Shown: positions 35,601 through 50,600 of the stretch, piece after piece
How positions within the stretch are numbered: position 1 is the stretch's first letter
Layout of the letters: each line of letters begins with the position of its first letter
From: Enoplolaimus lenunculus
Taxonomy: Eukaryota; Nematoda; Enoplea; Enoplida; Thoracostomopsidae
NCBI GenBank assembly: GCA_030248215.1
Contig: JASANG010004061.1
Location: 124,001-188,000, forward strand
Direction of reading: 5' to 3'
Length of the DNA stretch: 64,000 nt
The notes under the pieces: model-generated
Told to the model about the DNA's origin: nothing
What the model saw: only the letters and a program-made list of their open reading frames with translations
Database searches by the model: none
Position numbers and translations under genes: made by a program

Positions 35601-38600
35601 CCCAAAATACGCATGGGGGCGTTTCAGCTTTAGTAAAAAAATAGCTCTGAAGCCGATTAAAAACACAAGGGTTAGAGGTAAAATTGATGCGAGCAAAAGT
35701 TAACTTTTGCTAAAACCAATTTTAGAATTGTGCATACCGCATTGTCCGCAGTTAATTGCACCACTCAACGGATCGTTCACATATCCTGATCAAGAGTATT
35801 CCCACGATGTTCCCAACACCGTTGTCCGGTTTCATTGCGACAACGGATACCGACTCATTGGCGATGACATCACCGAATGTCAACTCAATCTAACTTGGAC
35901 AAACGTTGAACCAGTGTGCAATAGTAAGGTCGGGTTAGGTGCACCGGCTCCAAGTGGTTGTATCACCCTCAATAGCGTTTTTGTGTTGCAAATTTTGCGA
36001 TGCATATGGTTCATCATCCGACATGTTTACATGCCCCCAGGAAATTTTCAGCCTGCAAATGGTTCAATTGAAGCTCAAATTGGGCTAAAAAATTCTATGC
36101 AGGGGCAGGTAAAGATTTCGGATAACATGTAACTGCAACCAAAATTGAATCTTTTTAAGTTAGAAATCAACGTTTAGCAGAAGGATGGGTTGAGCCACCT
36201 GTGCTATCCTCGAAGCGTTGTGATTTTTGGCATTGATGCAAATCGCTTGAATTAAGCGTATAGTCAACAAAACATTAATATTTTAATAGGTACAAATATG
36301 TATTTTATCCAAGTTCAGTAAATTATATATTTTACATTGAATTGAAGGATTTGTTAAAGGTTCGTAGTCAATTCAACATGCTAGCTAAAGTTATTAGTGG
36401 ATCCAGAAATTTCTGACGAGGGGTGACGGCAAGGGCTTAGAAACGCAATTTTTACTGTATGCTATTTATGTGCCAATTTTCTGAGAAATAAAAATTGTAA
36501 AGTAGGAAGGACCTTATCATTTTCATGTAAAATATTCTGACCGGGGGTGTACGCCTACACACGGACCACGTCCTCTGGATCCGCTTGTGGTCAAGGCTTA
36601 TCAAGAGAGGCACGTGGAAACTGTAAAGTTTTCAGGGAGGGGCAAAATGTTTGTATGGGGCCGAGGCCGCGCCAGCTTAATTTACTTACGTACGCGCACT
36701 CTGAACTTATTAGCTATAGCATTATTTATTTGTTTACCGCACTGTAAATTCCAATGATTTGATTAATTTACTCAGAGTGCGAATTAGTTATTTTTGGTTA
36801 TTTCTGAGTAAATGCATTAAATATTAACTCACTCTGAGCTGATTTAATTCCGGATTAGCTCATTAATCAACTCAGAATGAGTTCAATCAATTCATAATTG
36901 TGAGTTGTGAAAGTCTTAATTGACAGCTCAAGCGTCTGAGTGAATTAAACTCATTCTGAGTTAAAATCAACTCACTAGAATTTACAGTGCGTCAACCTCG
37001 TTTGAAAGATCAATAATATTTTTGGTGGTTTTTCGTCAGAATCTTGCGATGACTTGCGAATAACAAATGCGGATGTAACCATTTCGGATGGAAAAGCAAT
37101 TGCAACTTGCCATGTCGGCTATTTCTTTGATGATTATTCATTAGCGGTTGCGTTTGATTGTGATCCAAGTGTGCAATGGCTTGAACCGTTTCCGATATGC
37201 ATGCCGGCGTGTACTGATCCAATAGCTGATAATTCAGGTAACTGTGTACTATTGTAAGATAAGTATTGATTGCAATTATATCCACTTGCGCACACCACAT
37301 GCATGCCAACGAAATCGTAGCCCTTAGGCTAAGCAAGAGTGGATGATGCATACTTTAATAAGAGTATGCAACTGGGTACATTCTGTGTAGAAAAGAATTT
37401 ACCTGTTACGCGTTGCGTTATTGGCCGACCCCACCCCTTTACTTAGAGGGGTACAACCTGTATGAATTGCTCCGCTTATAGTTTTGTGTTATTGTATGTG
37501 ACAGCGACCCCCACTAAACAAAGGGGGTTGGCCAAAAATAGTGTGACACTCTCACTTCTTAGCACTAAATCCTAAGTAGCATATATACACGCGAACCTTC
37601 TTCAGTGGTACCTCACCACTAATTGACAAAGACGCTGAAATTCGTTAGCAGTCTCAAAGTGTAAGTATAGTGAAAGGCACGCATTACAGTAGTTAATTAA
37701 TCAAAGATTCTGTCTAAAATTAATACCATAATAATACCCCCTCCCGGTTCAGGAAGACAGTAATACGATATTGGGGCCGATGATAAGAGTATGCAACTTC
37801 TAAAAATACGAGTGGCATAAAAAGTGCCGCCGCGCGTTGCGTTTTGCCCATACCCCCCCCCCCCTTATTTACCTACCTTCAAGGTTTCAACAAACCTTTA
37901 AATAAAGGGGTGAGTAAGGCAACAACGCAACGCGTGCCGGGTACATTTTTTGTACACGGAACGTAGCCAGTTGCACACTCTTGTTGAAGTATGCATCATC
38001 GACTCTGGGTTTCACCAATTAAACAAACGTTTACACGCTAAGCTAACAATAATTTAGATGCACATTTTTATACATAAATATTTCAAAAAATTTACTTTTA
38101 AACTCAATGAAGTATATATTTCGAATTTGTTCACTAATGCAAAGTTCACAATAACTTTTAAGTGACTACCACTGATTTGTACCGGTATCACAGGTGGATT
38201 TTTCCCCCGTGCATTTTCCCCCTGAAAAATGCACTTACGTGTATTTTTCCCAACAGAAAACTGCACCTCGGTGTATTTTCCCTCCCGGAGCAATGCACCT
38301 TGGTCCAAAAATGCACCTGGCCAATTTTTTCACAACAAAGTAGACAAAATCAACAAAGATTACAAATAATGGCAACATAAAGACGTGAATTAACCATAGT
38401 TTACGCTTTTTCTACGAAGTCGTAATGGTCTTCATTCACATGGTCAAGGTAAATGATATTTGAGTATTTTTTTGCCTCCAATCAAGCTTGGACTGAATGA
38501 GAGTCACCGCTTCTTCTTTACTTGTGAGCCTACCGAACTGTAAACGTTTATTGCTGTTGAAAGAACGTGAGCTGTAGCCAATATGTCCCTGTTTGTAGCC

Positions 38601-41600
38601 CATGTACCGTTTTCATTCATATCAGTCAAGTACTGTTCTATGTTGCTGCCGTGATATTTCTTTAGTTGCTCATGAATATTTTTCCTTATTTGGGCGACAA
38701 TGAACTCCCTGACGTTAAAATGGTGCTGTTCGACACCAAAAACGGCATAGCTTATCGCTGCCATAGCCTTTAGCGTTTCACGTTCGAGCGCTTGCCAATC
38801 CGATGGATAACTCTTGTTTTTCACGAATCACAAACTATTTTATTTGATATTTGAATTCTAGCATCCACAGAAAAAGTTAGTTGTACATCCATCTAAAACA
38901 TTGCATTTGTTCCAAATGTTTACTCTTGAAAAACTGCGCGCTAATAAGCATTAATTTTGGAATTTAAGATGAATCTTGGTTGGGAAATACGCTCACGTAT
39001 TTTCTCGTAAAACAGAAATACACCTAGGTGCATTTTTCCGGGGGGAAAAATACACATAACTGCATTTTTCTGGGGTAAAAATGCACGTAAGTGCATTTTT
39101 CCGGGAGAATAATGCACGGGGGGAAAATGCACCTGTGACACCGGTGTTAGGATAACCTCATGTACACATTTAAAAATGTACACTCGTTTATCCTCATCCT
39201 AACGACTGTTTCTCCGTTAGCCTTACCCTAACGAGTGTAACAGAAAATTATTTGGGCTACCAATATCACAGACACTCACAACCGCAATACAAACACGACA
39301 CAAACGCCAGACTCTTTAAACTATCGCGTTAACCAGGGTATATGGCACGTTTAGTACTGTCCTATTGGTTGCCGTCAGATCGAAAATGATGTTTATCCTG
39401 TTAATAGGATTTGATTGTGCGACCAAATGGCGCAGTTTCGAACACGATTCTTACTGTTACTGGGAACTAAACTACGCACAAAGCTGGACGGACGCAGTGG
39501 CGAATTGTGCCAGCGAAAGCGGATTGCTGATGATCATTCGAGATCAAACAGTTTTGTCTAAATTTTATGAGGTAAACAATGCGTTTGAAACGGGTTTTTT
39601 TTCATTTGCCAATAGTTTTTATTTTGTATCAGGGGTGCAACCAAGATTGTGTTTTTGAAGGGAATAATTGCAGTGAAAAGTTATGTCTCGAGCAAGTATA
39701 AGCGCAAGCGAGAGAATTCTTGGCAAATATTAATTTTCATTTCAGTAGAAAAAAACTGCAGGGACGGTGTTGTTATCGTTACTGGAGTGACCCGAATAAG
39801 AGGGGAGTGCGGTAATGAATGCGAGTCCCCATTTGGAGTACCAATCAAGTAGAAGTCCATATCCGTGATAAGAGTCAGTGAGCGGATCCAGTCCTTAAAG
39901 CCTAATTTGAGTCCCACGTAAAATAGAATCTATAAATGTGTATTATCCCTAATTGTACTGCATAAATGACTCCAGTACCAAATACAGTTGAGTTCGAAAG
40001 TTTTCAGCATACTTAGTTTTGACAGTACATTCTTAAGTATAACCTTGCATTATCGCTCAAGTTTTTGAATACAAGACAAATAAACGTTTAATTCAGCGGA
40101 TAGTTGCAATACAGAATATATATCACTAACGAAGGGCGTAGTAAAAAATAAATAACAGTCCATAACCGAATAACACCGGGTACCGTCTCGAGAGGCAAAA
40201 TAAATATCAGCCCGCCTCTAATATTCGAGTCACTACAGCACCCTCTCCGTTAAAAAACGAGCGCAATGCACGACACCTAGCGGCTCATCAGGTTGGTGGC
40301 TACAGGTTTCAAGTGCTAAATAGTACACAGTACCGTTATGCACTCAAAATAATCTAGCGACTGTTAGCTTTGTAATTATTGTGTAAAATGTAAAATATTT
40401 CAAAAAAAAACAAAATGTTTCAGATTTAGGTTAAAATTTAGTAAATCGACAAATTAAAATATCAAATTTTTGTCATTTCTCAACCGGCGACTAACCCATA
40501 TTTTTGGTTTTGAATCTTTTATGCGATATTTTCGCGTTTTGCAACAACTTTTGAAGAATTTTCGCTTTACAATTAAACTGGTATTTTGCGATGTGATGGC
40601 TGGTTGTTTTGAGTTATGTTCGCATAACCGCTATGATTTAAGGCTGTAAAACAGGGGTATTAAACGAGTGATTTGACCGTTGCTGGAAAATCATCTGTTG
40701 TACGGACAAAAACGGCCTGAACTGCTATTGATTGTAATTATAATTTGACAAGCCAGTTAACAGTAGAAATGTTTTTGGGATTTTTTTACGGAAAGAGTAT
40801 ATTTTCAAAAAAACATCTTGTTTTCAAAAATTTAACTTTTTGCAAAGTTTGATTTAAGGAAGCTACGAGAACATTAGCGGATCCAGACGGGGGCGGCGGC
40901 GAGGGGGCGTATACCTCCTCAGTCAGAAACTTTTTTGTGTTAAAATTGTAAGGTCCCTACCTTATAATTTTTTACAATTTTTCCCGTTTTTTGTGATAAA
41001 TTGGTAAGGTCCCTACCTTATAATTATTGCGTTTCGTACAATTTGTCAGCCCGCCCGCCCCCATCAAATTTTTTTTGAATCCGCCGCTGTATGAGAAACT
41101 TTAAAAACAAAGAAAAAAATTTGAAATTAGAATTTTTTGAGCAACAGCGTTTAATTTTCAATTTTAAACGCCAAATTGAATATTAAAGTTTGAACAGGTT
41201 TTGTTTACAGAAACAACAAGATTTATCGGTTTGTTGTCCAAGATGGATAATTAATGGAAGACACATTAATGCCACCGGAATGTCAGGTTCGCTGTCGGAT
41301 TATGCACTGTTTGCTAGCGACGTGAATACAACACACGTGTATGCAAACAATCTCGAAGAGATTGCCGTTAATTCGTTGCGTATGTTTAAATTGTTACATA
41401 TTCGGGCCAGTGTAAAGAACACGTGCGGAACAGTATTATAAACGTATCCCTAAGCCTAAGCGTAAGCCTAAGCCAAAGTCTAAGCGGAACAGTATTATAA
41501 ACATATCCCTAAACCTAAGCGTAAGCCTAAGCCTAAGCCTAAGCGTAAGAATGAGCATATTCCTAAGCCTAAGCCTAAGGCTAAAGCCAAAGTCCAAGCA

Positions 41601-44600
41601 AAAAATTAGTCTAAAGCTTTAAGCTTACTCTTTCGTAGTCCCACAGAAAAACGTTTCGACCGTGATGTTTACATGGGCCCATGTTCGCATATTCCAACCA
41701 AACTTTTATTTTAAGCAACACATATTTATAGCAATAAGAGTTACGCATTCATTTCATTTTTAAGTTTATATCTGCCAATCAACTTCAACCAGGTAAATCA
41801 GTACTGGCGGATCCAAGCAAGTGTATCCTATACAATACGCCTGTACCACTGCCACTTGGGAACAAAGCCAAAATTTTGTATTACAATTTAGTACTAAAAT
41901 TGCGTTCGACTTCTCGCTCGCTTTGCTCCCGTGTTTTCTCGCAATTATTATATCGCACGGTTGTTTATCCCATTAGAAATTTGTGGATCCGTCTTTAATA
42001 CACGAGTACATTTTTGATATCATTTGAAACGCATCCAAACATAGAATCAAAGAGGTTGTGACCGCCCCATAATTTTTGATTGTTCCCCCCCAAACAGAAC
42101 ACTGTAATTTACTGTGTTAGTATTTTGGATGTGGGTACAATTTTGGAATCTACGACAATTCGTCACCCGATAACTTGTCGACCAACAGTGTCCCAAAATG
42201 AGTGAATAAATCTAATCGTAGTCTTTAAGCGTCATTTGAAACCTTTACTCAAGCCTAAGTATAATGGATGTGTGACAAATTGTTGAGTTGACGAAATTTC
42301 GGATTACAAGTTGTATGGTCGACGAGTTGTCGGGCGACGAATTGTCGTGATACTAAAATGTTGTGGCATAAAACATTTTAGCCACCGACGATGTTTCAAA
42401 CGAATTCGCAACAATTGTACGAAATAACTCCAGTCAGCCGTTCCATTTTGTATTTTCGTCACAAACCAATCCAAACGCATTTGCGTTATGTGATAAATGT
42501 ACGTTTTTAGCGGACAAAAGCTTGATTGCTGATTCAGTTACAGACTGTTATTTATTTTAACCCCCCCCCCCCCCCCCCTTTTTCATATACCCCCCACCCA
42601 CCCCCCCAAAAACTTCCCCACGCTTGAGCGATAATGCAAGATTATACTTAGGAATGTACTTTGAAAACTTAAGTATGATTTAAAGTTTCGAACTCACCTT
42701 TATTTGCGCCTGGAATTATTTATGCACTACAATTAGGGTGAATTGACATTTATGCACTCTAATTATGGTTTAGGGACTCGTATTAGAGATACATACTCCT
42801 ATTGACTGATACTCAAAATGCGGCCAACTCCCCTTATTACCCGTCCTCTTATTCGGGTCACTACGGTATTAAAACACAAAAAACACGCAGTAAAAATGTC
42901 TCAAAATTCGAGTAAACACTTTTTAGAATAATTAGAACTCATATTTTATTTTGAAACCAATATATACAGAAACAAAAACGTCGTTTTATTTTAGTATTAA
43001 AGGAACATTGAATATTTAGGCCCATGTTACTTTTAGGGGCGTCCAGGTTTCTGCTGGGTCTATAAAACAGTTGGTTTAGATTTTAATTTACATTTTTTGC
43101 TTATTTTTAGGCTTAGGTTTAGGCTTGGGAACACATATTTGCAACGCTTAGACCTAGGCTTAGGCTTAGGAATGCGCTTTTGCAACGCTTAGGCTTAGAC
43201 TTAGGCCTAGAAATATGCTTAATGTACTGTTACGCCCCTAAAACTAACATTGGTCAAAATGGAACAATTCTGGATACCTCTTTCAATTTAGCGGTTTCAT
43301 GTTGTGCAAACATTAAGCCTAAATGCCACACAGTTAAGGCTAATCATTGAGCCTTAGCCTGGAATACGGGCAAAGTGTGCAACAGCGGGTTATGTTTCAG
43401 ATGTTGGGAACTGCAAACCGATTTGTCCACCGTTAAGCGCTCCGAGGTTTGGCAATTTTACCTATGAAATCCCTGTAAATCATACGTTTCTTGTGCCTAC
43501 AACAACAGCAACGTTTGTATGCCAACAGTATTTTCGGCTGTTCGGATCACAGACGGTCGAATGTTTAGGCAGCGGTGCTTGGAATGATTCGGTGCCTCAA
43601 TGTGGAAGTATGTATGCCAGACCAATATTTCTAACCAGAGATGGGGAGTCTTGGCCTCGGTCTCGGTCTCAGCAAGTCTCGGTGTCGGTATCGGTCTCGG
43701 GTATTTTTGAGTCTCGGTAGTTTAGAAAGGAGACCAGAAGTCAAACATTCAACAAGAGTATGGCTGTATTGTAGAAGTAAGTGATGTGTGCTAAAAAAAT
43801 TTCACTGTAAATCTATGAATTTTCATAGTTACGCAATAAATTATGATCAGATAGTGTGAAAAAACGCAACGAAACTATGAAAAACACATAAAAAACTGCT
43901 AAAAACATTAAAAACTATTGTGAAAATTTCAAGTTTTTCCAGTGATGACCAAAACTGACCGGGACCGAGACGTTTCATGGCCGGTCTCGATAGTCAGGTT
44001 TCGGTCTCGGTCCCAGTCTTGGTTTTCAACCGAGACCACCCATCCCTGTTTCTAGCGTGAACTGTGGTTTTAGTGACGAACTAATCCCGTAATGCATTTG
44101 GCGTCAAATCATAATATGTCAGTTCTTAACAAACAAGAATTAGTCATTTCTAGTTTGTACGAGTTTGGGTTACGCTATACTTTTGCTGGCGTCCGTCAAC
44201 ATGCGTCACCCGTACGGTGCCGTCCCTCACCGTCCGACACCGTCCGTCACTATACGGTAACAATAACGCGGTGACGGACTGGCCCCGTACGGGTGGCGCA
44301 CGGTGGCAGACAGCGCCTGACGGACGACGGAGAGTATAGCGCCACTGTAATAGTCTTTTCATTAACCAGAAAAATACTTTAAAACAATTAATACACAGAA
44401 TATGGATTGTTTTATTTTGTTAAGTTCCAGCCCTAACATGCGGATTGATCTATTACAAAAAAGTATAAATAGCTGGTGAATGGTGAAATTCAGCAACCTT
44501 TTTAGTTAAATTGTTTCGATTTTCGCGGCCCATATAAAAATCAGTGGCGGAACTCTTTTCAGCGGGACTGCACCAGGCACGTAGCCAGCTCACCTTTGCT

Positions 44601-47600
44601 GGGAGGGGGGCAGAACATGTTCCAGGAGGGGCATTCAAGGAGTTTCAATAACTTACAAGCAAGGTTGAAAATTTTCTAGGGGGGACCAAAATTTTTGTAT
44701 GAGGGTTGAGCCCCGTTTGGCCCCCTTCTTTGGCTACGAGGCCGGACTGCAATAGAATAAGCTTAAGCTTTTGACTAATTTTTTTTCGGTTGCTTAGCTA
44801 AGGCTTAAGTATACGCTTGTTCTTACGATTAGGCGTTAACTTAGGATTGGGAATATGGTTGTACTACTGCGACGACACCCAGTTCTATACATTGACCGTT
44901 TTGTAAGTGGCGATGGTGAACCAAAAAATTTTTGTCTACAAGGTTTATAGCCAGAATTACATTTGCCAAACTGGCCACTTCACTATGACCAAAACGTGAT
45001 TGGTCTATTGTAGATCCATGCGAACAATTAACACCGTCAAATGCACATATTCTGATCGATTCTGACTGGGAAACTGCAACTGTTACATGCTTCGATGGTT
45101 ATTATATGGAAGACGAAACGCAAACAAAATTGTACAATTGTTCGTGGGATGCAGTTTGGCCTGATATTGTGCCGTATTGCATGCCGTTGTGTGTACAAAT
45201 TGCAACAAACAATTTAAGTTAGTAAAACTATTTACGATATTTATCAGGATGCAACGGGATATCCGTTTTCGTTTCCGTTTTCGGTAAAAATCGCTGTCCG
45301 TTCCTGTTACAAGAAACGAAAATTCTGTCATTTTTTACGTCCAAAAGTTAAGGTGTAAATCACGTCTATATCTGGCAATTTTCCGTAACAGATATGCTGC
45401 AATTGTTCGAAATAAAATAAAAGTACGAAATTGATTCAAAATCGCAAAAGTTTCCATGCATCCGTTATTTTTTCGTTAAAAGTTCAAAAAGCCCAGTGAA
45501 CATTTGCACGTCTCTTTGAGTTGGCAGAAAAATAAAACATCTTTGACATTGGTTTTACATCAATATCTGTTTTTCGTTTCTGTTTCCGTTATTTTGATCA
45601 TTATCCGTTTTCGTTATATTTATTATCCGTTTACACCCTGATGTTTATTAAATTTTTCTCGTTTTATGCAATAAACAACGCTCATCTTTCCGTTTGAAAG
45701 TAATAATTGGTGCAGTGGCGGATCCATGTTTTTTCTGTAGGAAAAATAGTTGTTGTGTTTGAAAATTTTAATTTTGCAATTAGCAAAATTAATTATATTT
45801 TGTAACATTGACCAAATCCGCTGAATGTGTAAAAATTTTGAGCTCGCACTATAACTTCGCCGTATCCTATTAGGCTAAAAGTGTCCCGTTGTGATCTTCA
45901 AACGAACCGTCTGCACGGTAAACTGTTGTACCTCACAGTGCCACCGGAAGGATACATAGATTTCCCGTATCCGCCCTTGACCCGCGAGCAAATTTGAGAC
46001 TCTCTGGAGCAATAAAAAAATCTGACAGCGCTGCAATAATCTATTATACAAATATGTATATTTTGACTAGTTTTATCTTAGTTTAAATTTGATATAAAAC
46101 ACACCCCCCAAACCGCCTAATTTGTCGTCTGCCACTGTGTAAAACGTGTTGCAATGCTAGGAAAATATCGTTTAAGCGGATGAATCGTTCATAGTTGCTG
46201 TTTGCATTTTCAACGTCGAACAGTCTAACGCGTTCAAGATTTAGGAATTTGTGTTACAAAAAGTTTTATATTCCAATGTGTGTATCATCTATTGCTAGCT
46301 AGAAACCGCTTCCGGAACGAGCGAAATACAGAACCTACAGGTCTTAAAATAATTTCCACGTCGCATCAGAACAAACAGAGTGCAATCATTGTGCGAAATT
46401 TTATAACGTGAATGTTCACTGGATTGAAAGTAACAAATACTATCGCCAAGTGGTAATAGGTAATACACAAGTGGTAATAGGTAATGCATACGCTGCAAAA
46501 AATGGTGAGTCAAATTGACTCTCTCCGAAATAAGACTTTTCCTGACTGCACAAACTGAATCAAAATTTGACTCCGCCTGAGTCAAATTCGACTCAATTTG
46601 ACTCGTCGAATTTCTACTCAGTTTGTGTAGCCAGGATTTCTCGTTTACACGAACTAGGCAAGCGAATTATAGATTACTCCAAACCGGGCCCATAGCCAAA
46701 AGAAGGGAGCAGAGAGGCTCAGCCCCCCTGGAAAAATTTTTGCCACCAGAAGATTTTCAATCTTGCTTGTAAGTCATTGAAAATCCTTGAATGCCCCTCC
46801 TGAAAAACTTTTGCCCCCACCCTAGCAAGGTGAGCTGGCGACGGGCATGCTCCGAACAAATTACTTTAAATGTTTAAGAAACTTCAATGACTCGATCTGT
46901 TTCAGCTGACAACTGCACGTTATCGTTTGCTGCGTTCGAACTCGAGAGCGATCCGTATTGCTATTGGATGCACGATGACTGGGAGTCTTATGAAGACCAT
47001 TTAAATTGGTGCCAATCGAATCGAGGTACACTGGCATTCATTAGAGATTTGGCTGCATTTCAAGCTGTTGTCCAACTTATCGATGTGAGTTCACGACGAG
47101 TCGGATTGATGGATTGTTTAGGATTTTGTTGATCTTTATTGATCCTTCTCTTGATCAACGAAGAACAGACATTTTTACGGATAATATACTTTGAACTTTA
47201 AAGTCTAGGGTACAACCAGCAAGTGTACGGGTAGGGCTCAAATTGCATACTGCTCTGAGTCAATGGCGGATCCATGGGGGGCCACCCCGGCCGTGGGGCC
47301 CCCAACAGCATCTCGACAAAAATTTTATAGTGTCAATTCTCTGTTTTATACGCAATAGTATACGCAGCTGCCTTTAAATTTGTGCCTGTTAGAAACCAAA
47401 TCCAAACTTATGTTGCCACCCTGTTGTTTAGATCTAAATTGCGTTGATGCGTTAGTTTCATTTGTGATTCATCTCAATGGAACGAATCTAAAGAAGTTAA
47501 TTTTATGGCAGTAGTTCGCGGTTTGTGTTTGAGTCAAAAATAAGTTTATTACCTGTGGAATTTCGCCCCCCCATTTTGAGATCCAGGATTCGCCACTGCT

Positions 47601-50600
47601 TCGAGTAATCATATATACCGGAAACGATTCAAGTTCATGTTAAGTTTAGCAAAAATATTTTTAGCCACAATGTGGTAGTCTGTTGTAATTCTTTGATTCT
47701 TTGAATTGTGTGGCTTGGCTTGTCAACGAAATAATTTCTGCAAATATATTATCGAAATACCAGCTTGATTATTAATTATGCAAATTGTGCAAATTAATTT
47801 AAACTTGGCAACTTATGCTGCAATATTTGCCCCCGACGGTAACATAGGCCTCAAGAATGTCTCAAAATTGCTAAAAATGTTCTTGTAGAACAAAACGTGA
47901 ACAAAATTACACAATCCTGTATTTAGAACTATGTTAACAAAACTTTGCTAACATTTTTATTTTGCATACCAATATTAAATAAAATCAGCTGGAACGATAC
48001 CCAAATTCTGAAACAGATTATAGGTATATGTATATCTGAAATCCGCAACATGCAAGATTCGGATTCAAATTCGGCAAATTAGCGATGGATTTGGATTCGG
48101 GTTCGAATTCGGTTCAATCGTGGGTTCGGTGCCACCGTATGAGTGTGTTGAAGGAAATTTTTGAAAAATAGAATGGTCGGAAAGAGCACGAAAGTAAAGA
48201 AAACAGAACCCGCACCGTAAATGTTCGGACTTCAGAAATTTTCTACACTTCGGTGGAATTGTGACTTCTTTAAGTGCAAATCTAGAAACGTCCCAGCGCC
48301 GTAAATTTTGTTTCGTACTTTTAGTACAATCCGTTTCATTAAAATGTATCACTTTTAGCCTCTGGTGTATAAAATAATTATGGTTAATAAAGGACCTGCT
48401 AGTTATATAGACCCTGGGCCTCCTAGTCGTACGGGCCCCAGACCTCCTAATCATATATCGCCCCCGGGCGTCCCACCACCTCAATCCGGCCTTGATACAA
48501 GTGTGAATTGGTTTAGTTTCCAGTATAATTGCAGAATGCATATGGAATTAGCACCGACTCCATATATTTCGTCAACGGCGAATTGCAAGCAAACGCGGCG
48601 AATGCGTCGATGTTCGATTATTACGATATTACACCACAGCCGTTTGTGTTAATTCCACCGGATTTGACCGCTGTCGAAGGATACTACAAATTTCTTAGTA
48701 AGTCGGACGCTGTAGGACCACAGTCGGATTGATGTCAGTATCTCAAATGATGTTTACACGAGATGATAAACCAATGGATCAAGCGCTGTTCTATGACGTT
48801 ATAGACGCTTTGTATCTAATGCACCGTGTATGTTCTGAGTTGTAAATGTTGCGGATTTTGTCAGCTGTAGCTAACAGGGAAAGATGCTAATTAGTTCAAA
48901 ACATTACTCTCATTGCGTTGATGAGCGGCTTTCAGTTAAGTAGTAGCAAGTGTGGATAATGACAAGAGTGTGCAAGTCCTGTGGTCCCGAATGGTACAAA
49001 ATGTACCACCGGGCGTTGCGTTTTTGGCCGACCCCTTTGTTTAGTCGGGTCGCTATCACATGAATACCCTTAAATTGAACCATTAGGGGAGCATGTTTGC
49101 CTCCGCATACACAGAGTGCCATGGTTCGCACCGGTTGTACCTCTCTCTAAATAAAGGGGGAAGGGCAGGGTAAAAACGCAACGTGTTCCGGATACATTCA
49201 TTTCTACACAGAATGTGCCCAGTTGCGCACTCTTGTTAAACAGCGATCATCCACTCTTGGTAGTAGTACTACTAAATGCATTTGTCGCAGCCGTGATGGC
49301 TAGCAATCGCACCAAGACATTTGATTGCGCCAAGCAAATTTATACCGACTGTACTATTAGGGCTGCACTATACTGTTGATGACGTGCGGTGCCGTCCGTC
49401 ACCCACACAGTACCGTCCGGTGCCGTACGTCAAGTAGAGCACAACCCTTATAAATCCATTTTCCGTTTAGATCAAACAACGATCGGAAACGATGCGCTGG
49501 TTTTGGAGTTGGATTCGTCGGTTGCAACCGTTTCTTCGCGCAACGGAACTGGATATGGAATTTGTGAAAAGTGTAAGAATTATTTACGCGAACACATTCC
49601 AGGCATAAGTAGGCAATTAATAGAATCCTAAGACGTGCAAATTAAGCTAGGAAACTGAAATGTAAATATTTAACCCTTTCTCACATGAATATTTTCTATT
49701 TCCCCTGAGTCCTAGTTTTATGCTAGGATTCGAACGCCAGTGACTGGAGTGGGAGGCGTATACCATCACCACTGAGCTATAGGAGCTTGACGTTCGAGCC
49801 CGAGGGGGCTCTCACGCCTTGTGGTGATTTAGTACTATGTATACGTGTTGCAATTGTTAAACATGGTGCGATATATACTATTTAACGTATATACACTGCG
49901 CTGAGTTGCCTACAGGCAACTCAATGTGAGAATGGGTTAACGTCAAATACGAGTGTTTTAGGTCAAGGTTGCGTTTGGAGATGCATATTCAAGTATAGCG
50001 TGTCAGGGCAGTTTTGAGGGCCGACAAGTCGTTGAGCGTGAACTTGTAACTGGAACTATCGGTGACTCCATAATTAGGTCACCTATTATTTTACTGAAGC
50101 TAAGTCTTAGGATTAGGCTTAGGTTTAGGCTTGTGTTTAAGCTTAGGATTATCCTTTACGTTTAGGCTTATGACAGTTCGGGCGGTAAATTGTCGCGTGA
50201 ACCATTGTCATATGTTACAATTATAGTTATTGGTAAATGCCACATTACATGTCGAAACCTATCAACACCGGTTAACGGTTCGTATCGGTACGTAAACAAT
50301 CCTTTGGAATTGTTCCCGGACACAGCTGCCGACTTTCAGTGTATTCCACTGTTTTTGATGCGCGGATCACAACAGTTAATTTGCCAAAATAACGGGACAT
50401 GGAATGCAAGCGAACCAACGTGTTACAGTAAGATTGATCTCGGGTATATTCAGCGATACGAAAACGATTTCTTTCTAGGACCACTGTAAATTCCAATGAG
50501 TTAACTAATCAATTCAACTAGCGAGTTAGTTATTTGTGAATTAATATTTGTAAATATTAACTCAATCTGAGTTGAGTTGATTCTCAATCTGAGTTGAGTT

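Noticed and set aside
36042-36131. Possible sushi b relic in module 3 (PANGSIEAQIGL)
   Set aside because: Only a short NG-containing stretch matches; no cysteines and a stop soon after. Too weak to call.
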